Translations under genes and position numbers: made by a program | Notes under the pieces: model-generated | The model's database searches: none | Told to the model about the DNA's origin: nothing | Seen by the model: only the letters and a program-made list of their open reading frames with translations | NCBI GenBank assembly: GCA_900544435.1 | Contig: UQVG01000014.1 | Location: 1-16,786, forward strand | Direction: 5' to 3' | Length of the DNA stretch: 16,786 bases | DNA from: an uncultured Erysipelotrichaceae bacterium | GTDB taxonomy: Bacteria > Bacillota_I > Bacilli_A > Erysipelotrichales > Coprobacillaceae | In this document: positions 1-7,473 of the stretch, piece after piece | Position numbering within the stretch: position 1 is the stretch's first letter | Layout: each line of letters starts with the position of its first letter

Positions 1-283
1 AGAGTAGTCCTTTCGTTTTCCCCATTATGCTTTCTTTTTCTACAAAAATATTGACTTGTTGAAAAATATTCAATTCAACAACTGTATCTTTTATACCAAC
101 AATTTTTCCATACATTCCGGATAAAGTTAAGACTTCATCTCCAACTTTTAATGATTTTAAGTAGCCTTGACGTTGCTCATTTTGTTTTTTCATTCGTTTT
201 TGATTTTGCATATTTGCAATAACACTTAGTATTGTTGGAATCAATGCAATAATAACGAGAACAACATATAACCATGTTTCCAT
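1..283 (-). CDS. yajC: YajC-like small membrane protein (3' end outside window)
   Basis: Ninety-four codons are visible before the window edge. The protein starts METWLYVV, has one N-terminal membrane segment (about residues 4-23), then a basic stretch (QKRMKKQ) and the small soluble domain typical of YajC, with the motif GDEVLTLSGMYGKIVGI at about residues 51-67. YajC is an accessory subunit of the SecDF preprotein translocase. The start codon overlaps the EIID stop by one base (TAATG), so it is translationally coupled to the PTS genes. In streptococcal hyaluronan/chondroitin loci a yajC-like gene sits at this same place, between EIID and a heparinase-like gene, so this is probably a locus-specific paralogue rather than the housekeeping Sec subunit. 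That last point is inference. Confidence 0.82.
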   Translation of the reverse strand, partial: METWLYVVLVIIALIPTILSVIANMQNQKRMKKQNEQRQGYLKSLKVGDEVLTLSGMYGKIVGIKDTVVELNIFQQVNIFVEKESIMGKTKGLL

Positions 284-1101
284 TAGGCCAATATCCCCAA
301 CCAACTTCCAGCAATACCAATGATTACAGTAAGAATAACTAATTTATAAGTTGACCAGTTTTTCTTTTTGATTAGATAGAATACTAACATAGTGAATAAC
401 ATCGGTAATAATGCAGGTGTAATTTTATCTAACATTCCCTGAATTGTCATAATTTTTTGATCAGCACCTTCTACAACTTTACCTGCCGAAAAAGTAATAG
501 GGATATTAATTTGTACTGATACTGCTGCCAAACCAGCAATAACTGTAACACCAATTGTATTGGCAAGCTTAGAAATCACTGCCATCTGTTCACTTAATTT
601 ATCAATAACGGTAGTGCCTAATTTATATCCATATAATCCAGTTACTAATTTAATTGTTATTAAAATGGCATTCATTGCTAAGAAAAATAATATCGGTCCA
701 GCAATTAATCCTTCTGCTGCAAGTGAAGCTGCAATTGTTGAAAATAATGGTGCTAAACAAAATTGTGATAACGAATCTCCAATACCTGCGAGTGGACCCA
801 TTAAAGCCATCTTGATTCCACGAATTTCATCAGATGACATATCATTTTCTAACATAACTAAATGCAAACTTGTTATAAATGGTAAGAAGTGCATATTAGT
901 GTTGTAAAATTCACAGTTTTCTTCTAATGCTGCGCATAACCCTTTTGTATCATTTCCAAAATGTTTTTTGAATGCCGGATACATAATATTAGCATAACCT
1001 AAACCTTGATAGTTACTATAGTTAAATCCATTTTGTAAATAGAAACTTCTAAGCGAAGTAATAATATAATCTTTTTTGCTTAATTTATTAGATCCAGTCA
1101 T
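283..1101 (-). CDS. agaE: PTS mannose/N-acetylgalactosamine family EIID component
   Basis: A 272-residue EIID protein of the mannose-fructose-sorbose PTS family. Together with EIIC it forms the membrane channel that imports the sugar as it is phosphorylated. The family signature is seen in the N-terminal half (QGLGYANIMYP, residues about 32-42; FYNTNMHFLPFITS, about 65-79; ALMGPLAGIGDSLSQ, about 99-113), and hydrophobic helices fill the rest, with the last one at the C-terminus (VILTVIIGIAGSWLGILA). The length is normal for the family. The gene overlaps the EIIC gene by 14 bases and has a strong GGAGGA site 6-7 bases before its ATG. The symbol follows the closest family name; context points to an unsaturated glycosaminoglycan disaccharide as substrate instead of free GalNAc. 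Confidence 0.93.
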   Translation of the reverse strand: MTGSNKLSKKDYIITSLRSFYLQNGFNYSNYQGLGYANIMYPAFKKHFGNDTKGLCAALEENCEFYNTNMHFLPFITSLHLVMLENDMSSDEIRGIKMALMGPLAGIGDSLSQFCLAPLFSTIAASLAAEGLIAGPILFFLAMNAILITIKLVTGLYGYKLGTTVIDKLSEQMAVISKLANTIGVTVIAGLAAVSVQINIPITFSAGKVVEGADQKIMTIQGMLDKITPALLPMLFTMLVFYLIKKKNWSTYKLVILTVIIGIAGSWLGILA

Positions 1102-1867
1102 CGTGTACTTCCTCCTCTACTACTGTTGAACCTTGTGTCGGTTTATTAAAGAATTCGATTAAAGCAAAGATTGTTCCAACAATTGCAATACCAATTGTAG
1201 GAATGTTTAAATAAGCAGCACATACATATCCTAGTAATACGAATGGAATAAGTTCTTTCTTTGCCATCACTGATAAAATCATAGCAAATCCGATTGCAGG
1301 TAGCATCTTTCCAGCAACTGTTAAACCATTTAATAAAACTTTTGGTATAAAATCAACTAATTTTAATAAAGTATCCATTGATAATGCACCGATACACCCT
1401 AAAGCAAAACCAATGATTGCAAAAATCCAAATTGTAGTATTGGCTGCAAATTTAAATTTTCTTAAATTACCTTCTTGTAAAGCGTTTTTCGCACTTTCTG
1501 GTGCACCAGCACGTACTGTGTAAGCGAATGTTTGAACAAACTGAATTGCAACAGCAATTGGAGTTGATAATGCTAAAGCAGCTTCTGGAGAAACTTTTCC
1601 AGCACTTGTAATTGCCATCAATGTTCCAAAAATACCTGGTCCAATTGGATTAGGTGGAACTGTACCACCAGCACCTACACCAAATCCCATGTAAGCCAAT
1701 TCTGATATAGCTCCCATTGTCAAAGCAGTTGGTAAGTCTCCCAAAATGATACCTACTCCAAATGATAATACAATACATCTATTTGAATAAATCCCAAGTA
1801 ACATTCCACTAAAACAGAACGCTGTCCAAAGACCAATTAAAATAGCTTGAATTAAATTAATATCCAT
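1088..1867 (-). CDS. agaW: PTS mannose/N-acetylgalactosamine family EIIC component
   Basis: A 259-residue integral membrane EIIC of the mannose-fructose-sorbose family. The family pattern is clear: the N-terminal helix (MDINLIQAILIGLWTAFCFS), GIILGDLPTALTMGAISELAYMG-type segment around residues 39-61, and a GTVPPNP turn near residues 68-74, followed by several hydrophobic helices. It pairs with the EIID gene that overlaps its 3' end. The start at 1867 has a GGGAGGAAAAA site and lies 19 bases after the EIIB stop. The C-terminal tail is acidic (VVEEEVHDDWI). Substrate is not readable from sequence; operon context implies a uronate-containing disaccharide. Confidence 0.93.
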   Translation of the reverse strand: MDINLIQAILIGLWTAFCFSGMLLGIYSNRCIVLSFGVGIILGDLPTALTMGAISELAYMGFGVGAGGTVPPNPIGPGIFGTLMAITSAGKVSPEAALALSTPIAVAIQFVQTFAYTVRAGAPESAKNALQEGNLRKFKFAANTTIWIFAIIGFALGCIGALSMDTLLKLVDFIPKVLLNGLTVAGKMLPAIGFAMILSVMAKKELIPFVLLGYVCAAYLNIPTIGIAIVGTIFALIEFFNKPTQGSTVVEEEVHDDWI

Positions 1868-1886
1868 ATTTTTTCCTCCCTTTACC

Positions 1887-2372
1887 CTAGATATATTTTA
1901 ATAAATCAATTTCAGCCTCATTACCAGAAGGTGTCGTTTTTGTATTAAATGTAACACCATACTTTTCATGAAGTATTCTTAAAGCTTCTTTATCTTGAGA
2001 ACCCAAATTAATAAATTTAGTAATTTGTTCTTTTCCTTCACCAGCATGAATATTTCCAACATTTAATTCTTTAATTGGTACTCCTCCTTCAACTAAAGCT
2101 AAAGCATCTTTTAAATCTTTTACAACAATAAAAATTTTTTGTGCCGGATTTGCTTTGTGTATGATTTGAATGACTTTTTCTATAGAAAAAAATCTTACAG
2201 CAATTGATCCAGGAATAACTGTTTTCATTAATGTTTGTTGCATTTTATTTATACTAACTTCATCATTAGCAACAATAACTGTATTGCAGCTTAATGATTT
2301 AATCCATAACTGACCTTGACCATGAATCAATCTCTCATCGACTCTTGTCATTACAATGTTTGGTGTACTCAT
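1887..2372 (-). CDS. agaV: PTS mannose family EIIB component
   Basis: A cytoplasmic 161-residue EIIB that takes phosphate from EIIA and passes it to the incoming sugar. The phosphorylation motif RVDERLIHGQ is at residues 10-19, with His17 as the expected phosphohistidine. I place the start at 2372 (MSTPNIVM) rather than at an ATG 30 bases upstream, because a strong GGAGGAAG site lies just before 2372 and the upstream ATG would begin inside the 3' end of the ugl gene. The length fits the family (about 160 residues). The gene follows ugl by 11 bases. Confidence 0.93.
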   Translation of the reverse strand: MSTPNIVMTRVDERLIHGQGQLWIKSLSCNTVIVANDEVSINKMQQTLMKTVIPGSIAVRFFSIEKVIQIIHKANPAQKIFIVVKDLKDALALVEGGVPIKELNVGNIHAGEGKEQITKFINLGSQDKEALRILHEKYGVTFNTKTTPSGNEAEIDLLKYI

Positions 2373-2383
2373 ATTTCTTCCTC

Positions 2384-3574
2384 CTACCAATATAAATTCC
2401 AATCTTTATAAAATCTCATTAATGCTTCTAAATAATAATAGTCTCCCCAAATATTTCCTTCATCAACACCTTTATCACTATGCCAAGAATAGACACCATG
2501 TACTAACAATGGAGCTCCAGGTGTGTTATTTTTATTTGTATAGTTTTCAATAAGAGAACGAAGCATTGCATGCATTGCATGTTTATAAACATCTTTATCT
2601 TCATCAACTTCCGGTAAATATTTTAACATCTCGTGAATTCCACAAACAGCTATAGCAGTTGCTGATGAATCTCGTGCTTGACCACTACCATCACCAAAAA
2701 TTAAATCCCAATAAGACACATAATCTTTGGGCAGACGATTCAAGAAATAATTTGTCACCCCTTTAAATAAATCAAAGCTTTCTTCATCTTTCATTTTGCG
2801 GTAGCTTAAAGGAATTCCATAAACTCCCCAAGATTGTCCACGTGCCCAACAAGAATCATCACTATACCCTTGTCTAGTTACACCTTTCAATGGTTCACCA
2901 GTCAATGGATCAAAATAAAATGTGTGGAATGAAGACGCATCATCTCTGATGACATTATTTACAGATGCATAAAAATGATTTGTAGCAATGTCATAATACT
3001 TTTTATCTCCTGTTTGTTCATAAGCAAAGAAAAGCAATTGGATATTTAACATACAATCAATAATCAATCTGTAATGTTCTTTTTCTCCTAGTTCGCCCCA
3101 CGCTTGGATGAACCCTCCTTTTTCTTGGTATCTTTCAATCAATTTATCAGCAGCTTTGATTGAAGCCTCTAACGCCTCTTTTGAACCATTAATCTTGTAT
3201 TCTGCCATACAAGACGGTGTATATAAAAACCCAAGATCATGATGATCAAGTTCAACTCTTTTATTAATACGTTTCAAAAATGATAAAACGTTTTTATGTG
3301 CTAAATCTTTGATTTTTTCATCTTTTGTATATTCATAAGCCAACCATAAATCACCAGTCCAAAAGCCATTTGTCCATTCAGTATTATCCATAATTGGATA
3401 TATGTTATCTTTAGTTGCGGGTGTAGGAAAATTTTCTTTGAAATAATCCATATTGATACGAATCTGTTTAACAGCTTCATCAATTGCACTCTTTACCTCT
3501 TCTTTAGTAAGAAGTGGTACATCCATAAACCTTTGTGGATTTTTAATTTTTTCAATGTTAATTTTTTTGATCAT
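2384..3574 (-). CDS. ugl: Unsaturated glucuronyl hydrolase (GH88)
   Basis: A 396-residue cytoplasmic glycoside hydrolase of family GH88, which hydrates and splits the unsaturated uronic acid from disaccharides made by hyaluronate or chondroitin lyases. The expected two catalytic aspartates are visible: Asp113 in HHDLGF and Asp173 in RLIIDCMLN. Other family motifs are NGFWTGDLWLAYEYT (residues 69-83), DDSCWARGQSWGVYG (239-253) and the C-terminal EGNIWGDYYYLEAL (372-385). Near the C-terminus Ser363, Ser366 and Lys368 form an S-x-x-S-x-K motif, which in streptococcal Ugl binds the sulfate of sulfated disaccharides. The gene lies inside the PTS operon between EIIA and EIIB with an AAGGAGA site. 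No signal peptide is seen, so the substrate must be imported first. Confidence 0.96.
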   Translation of the reverse strand: MIKKINIEKIKNPQRFMDVPLLTKEEVKSAIDEAVKQIRINMDYFKENFPTPATKDNIYPIMDNTEWTNGFWTGDLWLAYEYTKDEKIKDLAHKNVLSFLKRINKRVELDHHDLGFLYTPSCMAEYKINGSKEALEASIKAADKLIERYQEKGGFIQAWGELGEKEHYRLIIDCMLNIQLLFFAYEQTGDKKYYDIATNHFYASVNNVIRDDASSFHTFYFDPLTGEPLKGVTRQGYSDDSCWARGQSWGVYGIPLSYRKMKDEESFDLFKGVTNYFLNRLPKDYVSYWDLIFGDGSGQARDSSATAIAVCGIHEMLKYLPEVDEDKDVYKHAMHAMLRSLIENYTNKNNTPGAPLLVHGVYSWHSDKGVDEGNIWGDYYYLEALMRFYKDWNLYW

Positions 3575-3585
3575 ATTAATTCTCC

Positions 3586-4014
3586 TTAAAAGCCAGATTC
3601 AACTTCTTCTGACACATCATCTTCCATTAACGACAATGTATCTATAATACCATTTTGACCTGACACCTTTAATGTCTTCACCAATTCATCTAACGATTGA
3701 GATAAACGAGTGAATGCTGCTTCCATCAACATACACAAGTTCAATCCTGAAACAACATTCATTTTTACTTCAGGCATTTCAGCAATTAATTCTGAGGAAA
3801 CCTTAAACGGAGTTCCTCCAAGTAAGTCACATAAAATCAAAACCTCTTGCGCTCCTTCCACAGCCTCTTTTAGTTTATTTTTAATTTCTTCGTGTCCCAT
3901 TCCAGCTGTGAAATCAACAGCTCTAATCTCCTCTTGTTTACCAGCAATTAAATGTAACGAACTTTGAATTCCTGTAGCAAAATTCCCATGTCCTGTAATA
4001 ATCACTCTAATCAT
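3586..4014 (-). CDS. agaF: PTS mannose family EIIA component
   Basis: A 142-residue cytoplasmic EIIA domain protein, the first gene of the leftward operon. It receives phosphate from HPr and passes it to EIIB. The motif ITGHGNFATG puts the phospho-accepting His at residue 9; DLLGGTPF (about residues 63-70) and VVSGLNLCMLMEA (about 87-99) are further family landmarks. A GGAGGGTG site precedes the ATG. The stop codon is 11 bases before the ugl start and overlaps the ugl ribosome binding site region, indicating coupling. The promoter upstream carries a cre element and an operator-like site. Confidence 0.94.
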   Translation of the reverse strand: MIRVIITGHGNFATGIQSSLHLIAGKQEEIRAVDFTAGMGHEEIKNKLKEAVEGAQEVLILCDLLGGTPFKVSSELIAEMPEVKMNVVSGLNLCMLMEAAFTRLSQSLDELVKTLKVSGQNGIIDTLSLMEDDVSEEVESGF

Positions 4015-4034
4015 TCTACACCCTCCTTTTTGCT

Positions 4035-4051
4035 AGTTAACCAGTTTGCTT
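4035..4051. promoter_or_regulatory. Operator-like site downstream of the leftward promoter
   Basis: The plus strand reads AGTTAACCAGTTTGCTT here. The core TAACCAGTTT matches 8 of 10 bases of the palindrome AAACCGGTTT found in the opposite promoter, and the ten bases CAGTTTGCTT (4042-4051) recur exactly at 4290-4299. It begins just past the expected transcription start of the leftward operon. A LacI-family repressor such as the RegR regulator of streptococcal loci is the likely binder (inference). Confidence 0.55.
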
Positions 4052-4052
4052 G

Positions 4053-4087
4053 CATTTTCATTATATCAATTATGAAATCGTTGTCAA
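4053..4087 (-). promoter_or_regulatory. Promoter of the leftward PTS/ugl operon
   Basis: Read on the minus strand, a consensus -35 TTGACA (4087-4082) is followed after 16 bases by a consensus -10 TATAAT (4065-4060). Transcription should start near 4053, leaving a leader of about 38 bases before the EIIA ATG. The -35 is overlapped by the cre match and the first transcribed bases by an operator-like site. Confidence 0.85.
4073..4086. promoter_or_regulatory. cre site (CcpA binding) over the -35 box
   Basis: TGAAATCGTTGTCA matches the cre consensus TGWAANCGNTNWCA at every fixed position. It covers most of the TTGACA -35 of the leftward operon, an ideal place for CcpA to block RNA polymerase when preferred sugars are present. 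CcpA itself is not in the window. Confidence 0.78.
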
Positions 4088-4210
4088 TATTTTTTTTACA
4101 TTTTTTCTTTTCGCAATTTTTTACCAAATTCATAAACAAAAAACAGGATTTTATCAAATTTTTTATAGTTTTATAAGCTTTAAAATTTTAAATTTATTTT
4201 TATTTATATA

Positions 4211-4246
4211 TTGACAAAACCGGTTTACTGTTATATATTAAGTTTG
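4211..4246 (+). promoter_or_regulatory. Promoter of the rightward dhuD-dhuI operon
   Basis: TTGACA (4211-4216), a 17-base spacer and TATATT (4234-4239) form a strong sigma-A promoter, with a start expected near 4246 and a leader of about 76 bases. A perfect palindrome lies in the spacer. The early leader can form a small hairpin (TCTACT 4247-4252 with AGTAGA 4260-4265). Confidence 0.8.
4217..4226. promoter_or_regulatory. Palindromic operator inside the dhuD promoter spacer
   Basis: AAACCGGTTT is a perfect 10-bp palindrome with a central CpG, the form usual for LacI/GalR-family operators. It lies directly after the -35 hexamer, so a bound repressor would exclude RNA polymerase. Related sites at 4035-4051 and 4286-4299 suggest one regulator serving both divergent operons. 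Confidence 0.68.
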
Positions 4247-4285
4247 TCTACTTTAGTTTAGTAGAGTTTACCTTATATGACGTAG

Positions 4286-4299
4286 TAAACAGTTTGCTT
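4286..4299. promoter_or_regulatory. Second operator-like site in the dhuD leader
   Basis: TAAACAGTTTGCTT shares CAGTTTGCTT with the site at 4042-4051 and its core TAAACAGTTT matches 7 of 10 bases of AAACCGGTTT. It sits about 40 bases into the transcript and just before the dhuD ribosome binding site. It could be an auxiliary operator for looping or roadblock repression (inference). Confidence 0.5.
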
Positions 4300-4321
4300 A
4301 TAATGAAAGGAGATTAATAAA

Positions 4322-5128
4322 ATGAGTTTCAATATGTGTAATTTTTATTTAGAAAACAAAATTGCTCTTGTTACTGGTGCCAGTTATGGAATTGGATTTG
4401 CAATCGCCAGTTCTTATGCACAAGCTGGCGCAACAATTGTTTTCAATGATATCAATCAAGAATTAGTTGATAAAGGAATTCAAGCTTATCAAGAACTTGG
4501 AATTAATGCCCACGGTTATGTTTGTGATGTTACAAATGAAGACGATGTTAATGTAATGATAAAAAAAATAGAGGATGAAATTGGAATAATTGACATTCTT
4601 GTAAATAACGCTGGTATCATTAAAAGAGTTCCAATGTGTGATATGAGTGCAGATGAGTTTAGAAAAGTTATAGATATAGATTTGAATGGTCCATTCATTC
4701 TTTCTAAAGCTGTTATTCCTTCTATGATAAAAAAAGGACATGGAAAAATTATTAACATTTGTTCAATGATGAGTGAGTTAGGAAGAGAAACAGTGAGTGC
4801 TTATGCTGCTGCTAAAGGTGGTTTAAAAATGCTAACAAAAAATATAGCTAGTGAGTATGGTGAATTTAATATTCAATGTAATGGTATTGGGCCTGGATAC
4901 ATTGCTACTCCTCAAACTGCTCCATTAAGAGAATTACAGGAAGACGGATCAAGACATCCATTTGATCAATTTATCATTTCAAAAACCCCTGCTGCTAGAT
5001 GGGGAAATCCAGAGGACTTAATGGGTCCTGCTATTTTCTTAGCAAGTGATGCCAGCAATTTTGTTAATGGTCATATTTTATACGTTGATGGTGGTATCCT
5101 TGCTTATATTGGAAAACAACCTAAATAA
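4322..5128 (+). CDS. dhuD: SDR-family uronate-pathway dehydrogenase (DhuD-like, annotated elsewhere as gluconate 5-dehydrogenase)
   Basis: A 268-residue short-chain dehydrogenase/reductase. The NAD(P) motif TGASYGIG is at residues 18-25, NNAG at 95-98, the catalytic Ser at 148 (INICS), and Tyr161/Lys165 in YAAAK. In streptococci the protein encoded at this place reduces the isomerised unsaturated uronate (DK-II) to 2-keto-3-deoxygluconate with NADH; sequence-only annotation often calls it gluconate 5-dehydrogenase. It is the first gene of the rightward operon, with AAAGGAG 9 bases before the ATG and the dhuI gene 28 bases after it. The SDR assignment is certain; the exact substrate rests on context. 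Confidence 0.9.
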   Translation: MSFNMCNFYLENKIALVTGASYGIGFAIASSYAQAGATIVFNDINQELVDKGIQAYQELGINAHGYVCDVTNEDDVNVMIKKIEDEIGIIDILVNNAGIIKRVPMCDMSADEFRKVIDIDLNGPFILSKAVIPSMIKKGHGKIINICSMMSELGRETVSAYAAAKGGLKMLTKNIASEYGEFNIQCNGIGPGYIATPQTAPLRELQEDGSRHPFDQFIISKTPAARWGNPEDLMGPAIFLASDASNFVNGHILYVDGGILAYIGKQPK

Positions 5129-5156
5129 ATAAGTAAATAAAAAGGAGATTTTAAAT

Positions 5157-5792
5157 ATGAAAATTGCTTTAATTAATGAAAACAGCCAAGCTACTAAAAA
5201 CTCAATTATTTATGATTGCTTAAAAAAAGTCGCAGATGATAAAGGTTATGAAGTTTATAACTATGGTATGTATGGTAAAGAAGGAGAAAGCCAATTAACT
5301 TATGTGCAAAATGGTCTATTAGCTGCTATTCTTTTAAACTCCAAAGCTGCTGATTTTGTTGTAACTGGTTGTGGTACTGGCGTTGGGGCTATGCTTGCAT
5401 TAAACAGTTTCCCTAATGTTATATGTGGTTATGCAGTTGAACCAACTGATGCTTATTTATTTTCACAAATTAATGGTGGAAATGCAATTTCTCTTCCATA
5501 CGCAAAAGGATTTGGTTGGGGAGCTGAACTTAACTTAAAATTATTATTTGAAAGATTATTTGCTGAAGAAAAGGGGGGCGGATATCCTAAAGAAAGAGTT
5601 ATTCCAGAACAAAGAAATGCAAAAATATTAAACAAAGTAAAAGAAATCACTCATAATGATATGTTATCAATTTTAAAAGAAATTGATCAAGATTTCTTGA
5701 AAGAAACTATTTCTGGCGAGAAATTCCAAGAATACTTCTTTGAAAATTGCGAAGATAAAACTATCGCTAATTATATTAAATCTATTTTATAG
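5157..5792 (+). CDS. dhuI: RpiB/LacA-family sugar isomerase (DhuI-like)
   Basis: A 211-residue protein of the RpiB/LacA/LacB isomerase family. The family core TGCGTGVGAMLALNSFP is at residues 70-86, with Cys72 at the position of the RpiB catalytic cysteine, followed by the C-terminal half of the fold (INGGNAISLPYAKG, about 107-120). It is longer than ribose-5-phosphate isomerase B (about 150 residues), with an extra charged helical tail after about residue 140. At this position in streptococcal glycosaminoglycan loci the enzyme is DhuI, which interconverts the 4-deoxy-hexosulose uronate DK-I and DK-II before DhuD acts. AAAGGAG lies 9 bases before the ATG. Function is inferred from family plus neighbours. 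Confidence 0.88.
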   Translation: MKIALINENSQATKNSIIYDCLKKVADDKGYEVYNYGMYGKEGESQLTYVQNGLLAAILLNSKAADFVVTGCGTGVGAMLALNSFPNVICGYAVEPTDAYLFSQINGGNAISLPYAKGFGWGAELNLKLLFERLFAEEKGGGYPKERVIPEQRNAKILNKVKEITHNDMLSILKEIDQDFLKETISGEKFQEYFFENCEDKTIANYIKSIL

Positions 5793-5800
5793 TTTGTAAC

Positions 5801-5878
5801 ACAACACTTAGCAACCATATCAAATTTAACATTACCTTTTCCTTCCTTACTTTTTTATTTTTATTGGCTAAGTGTTGT
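5801..5878 (+). repeat. Inverted repeat with long loop after dhuI
   Basis: The 12 bases ACAACACTTAGC (5801-5812) are perfectly complementary to GCTAAGTGTTGT (5867-5878), with a 54-base pyrimidine-rich loop between them, beginning 8 bases after the dhuI stop. It has no good T run behind it, so it is not a standard terminator. It could stabilise the 3' end of the dhuD-dhuI mRNA or be the scar of an insertion; neither is shown. Confidence 0.6.
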
Positions 5879-5893
5879 TTATTATAAAGACTT

Positions 5894-5919
5894 CTGTCAT
5901 CACTGAGATGACAGTTTTT
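5894..5919 (+). terminator. Intrinsic terminator of the dhuD-dhuI operon
   Basis: CTGTCATC, a 5-base loop ACTGA, and GATGACAG form an 8-bp perfect stem followed by TTTTT. It ends the rightward operon and separates it from kdgK. Confidence 0.88.
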
Positions 5920-6465
5920 CAAAAGAATAAGTGTAAAAGAAATTATCTCGAATTTATACACAAATCACATTATTAAAATTTAACGATTCAAGTGTAGAAT
6001 AAGCTAATAGAATTGAATCTAGATTGTTTTTTATAATTTATAATCAAGAAAATCGAACGACTAACATATCATTTTCATAGAGTAAATATTATTCAAATTA
6101 TCTCTATAACTGATATATTACATCCATTTTTTTATTTTTTGTCTACAGAGTCTATTGCTTGCGTTGAACTTTCTTTATTTATCAAAACAAATCTAGCCTA
6201 GGAAACATATTTTTACATTGATTTGTATTATATTACAATAATTTCAATCTTATTGAACCTTGATTCTGTTTGTATACACTTAAAAGATAATAGTAACTTA
6301 TATAAATTTTGGATATTCTATTTGCGTAAATTTTCCTACTTACTTTCCTGTAATTTGTAATATTACTTCTATATTTAATTAAAGGAAACCATTACAAAAT
6401 TAGATAGAATTTTAATGAAACACTTATGTCTAACCAAGAAAAGTTGGATAGAAACGGAGGAATAT
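5920..6465. other. Gene-free AT-rich gap before kdgK
   Basis: About 545 bases with no convincing gene on either strand. It should hold the kdgK promoter, but no -35/-10 pair with proper spacing stands out. TTGATT at 6260-6265 with GATAAT at 6286-6291 has a 20-base spacer, which is too long. A possible operator half-site AAACC occurs at about 6384-6390 (GGAAACC). An upstream in-frame ATG at 6415 exists but lacks a ribosome binding site. Confidence 0.5.
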
Positions 6466-7464
6466 ATGAAAATATTATTTTTTGGAGAGCCTTTAATTAG
6501 AATTACACCATCACACTACTCTCCACTTAAAAACGAAGCAAATTGTCATTTATATTATGGCGGTTCTGAAGTAAACATTGCTAGCAATCTTTCGGGATTT
6601 GGAATATCTACTTCTTTTTTTACTGGATTACCAAATCATACTGTAGGACTTTCTTTCATTGATTATTTAAAAAGCCTTCAAATAGATACATCAAATATTG
6701 CATTGACTGGTGAACGAATTGGTACATATTATCTTATTAATGGTTATGGCTGTCGTGGAAGTGATGTATACTATGATAGAAAGAATACAAGCATTAGTGA
6801 TATTAATTTAAACTCAATTAATATGGATGTATTATTCAAAGATATTACTCATTTTCATTTTAGTGGTATAACTGTAGCTGTAAGTGAAAATGTAAGAAAG
6901 ATTCTTCTTACTTTATTAAACGAAGCCAAAAAAAGAAATATTATTGTTTCTATTGATTTAAATTTACGCACAAAGATGATTAGTGTAGAGGATGCAAAAA
7001 AAAGATTTAGTCAATTCGCCAAATATGCTGATTATTGTTTTGGAATTGACCCAATTATGAGTGATGATAATAATATGGAAATGTTTGATAGAATTAATGC
7101 AACAGAAGAAAAAATCAAAAAAAGAATGAAAGCTCTTATTGATACTTATCACTTTAAAGCTTTATTTCACACAGTACGATCTGTTGATGAAAATATGATT
7201 AATAATTATAAATCATATGCTTATAGCGATAAATTTTATCATTCTGTCGAACTAAAAACATCATTACTTGAAAGAGTCGGGAGTGGCGATGCATATGTCG
7301 CAGGAGCATTATATGGTATTATGAATGGTTTATCAATTCAAGATACAATAAACATTGCTGTTGCAAGCGGTACTTATAAATGTACAATTCTTGGTGACAA
7401 TATGTTTGAACCAATTTCGAAAATCACACAATTATTAAAAACAAATAGTGAAATATCTAGATAG
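6466..7464 (+). CDS. kdgK: 2-keto-3-deoxygluconate kinase (PfkB/ribokinase family)
   Basis: A 332-residue sugar kinase that phosphorylates 2-keto-3-deoxygluconate to KDPG. PfkB signatures are present: the N-terminal glycine motif YYGGSEVNIASNLSGFG at about residues 30-46 and the C-terminal signature ERVGSGDAYVAGALYG, in which Asp275 (GSGD) is the catalytic base. I choose the ATG at 6466 (MKILFFGEPL) because GGAGG lies five bases before it and the N-terminus then begins at the first beta strand of the fold; the ATG at 6415 would add 17 residues with no ribosome binding site. The kdgA start follows 9 bases after the stop. The specific substrate comes from pairing with the aldolase. Confidence 0.92.
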   Translation: MKILFFGEPLIRITPSHYSPLKNEANCHLYYGGSEVNIASNLSGFGISTSFFTGLPNHTVGLSFIDYLKSLQIDTSNIALTGERIGTYYLINGYGCRGSDVYYDRKNTSISDINLNSINMDVLFKDITHFHFSGITVAVSENVRKILLTLLNEAKKRNIIVSIDLNLRTKMISVEDAKKRFSQFAKYADYCFGIDPIMSDDNNMEMFDRINATEEKIKKRMKALIDTYHFKALFHTVRSVDENMINNYKSYAYSDKFYHSVELKTSLLERVGSGDAYVAGALYGIMNGLSIQDTINIAVASGTYKCTILGDNMFEPISKITQLLKTNSEISR

Positions 7465-7473
7465 GAGAATCTT

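Noticed and set aside
2373..2402. Longer EIIB start at 2402
   Set aside because: It would begin inside ugl, and the GGAGGAAG site fits the start at 2372.
6415..6465. Upstream ATG as the kdgK start
   Set aside because: It lacks a ribosome binding site, while GGAGG sits five bases before the ATG at 6466, which also matches the normal N-terminus of PfkB kinases.
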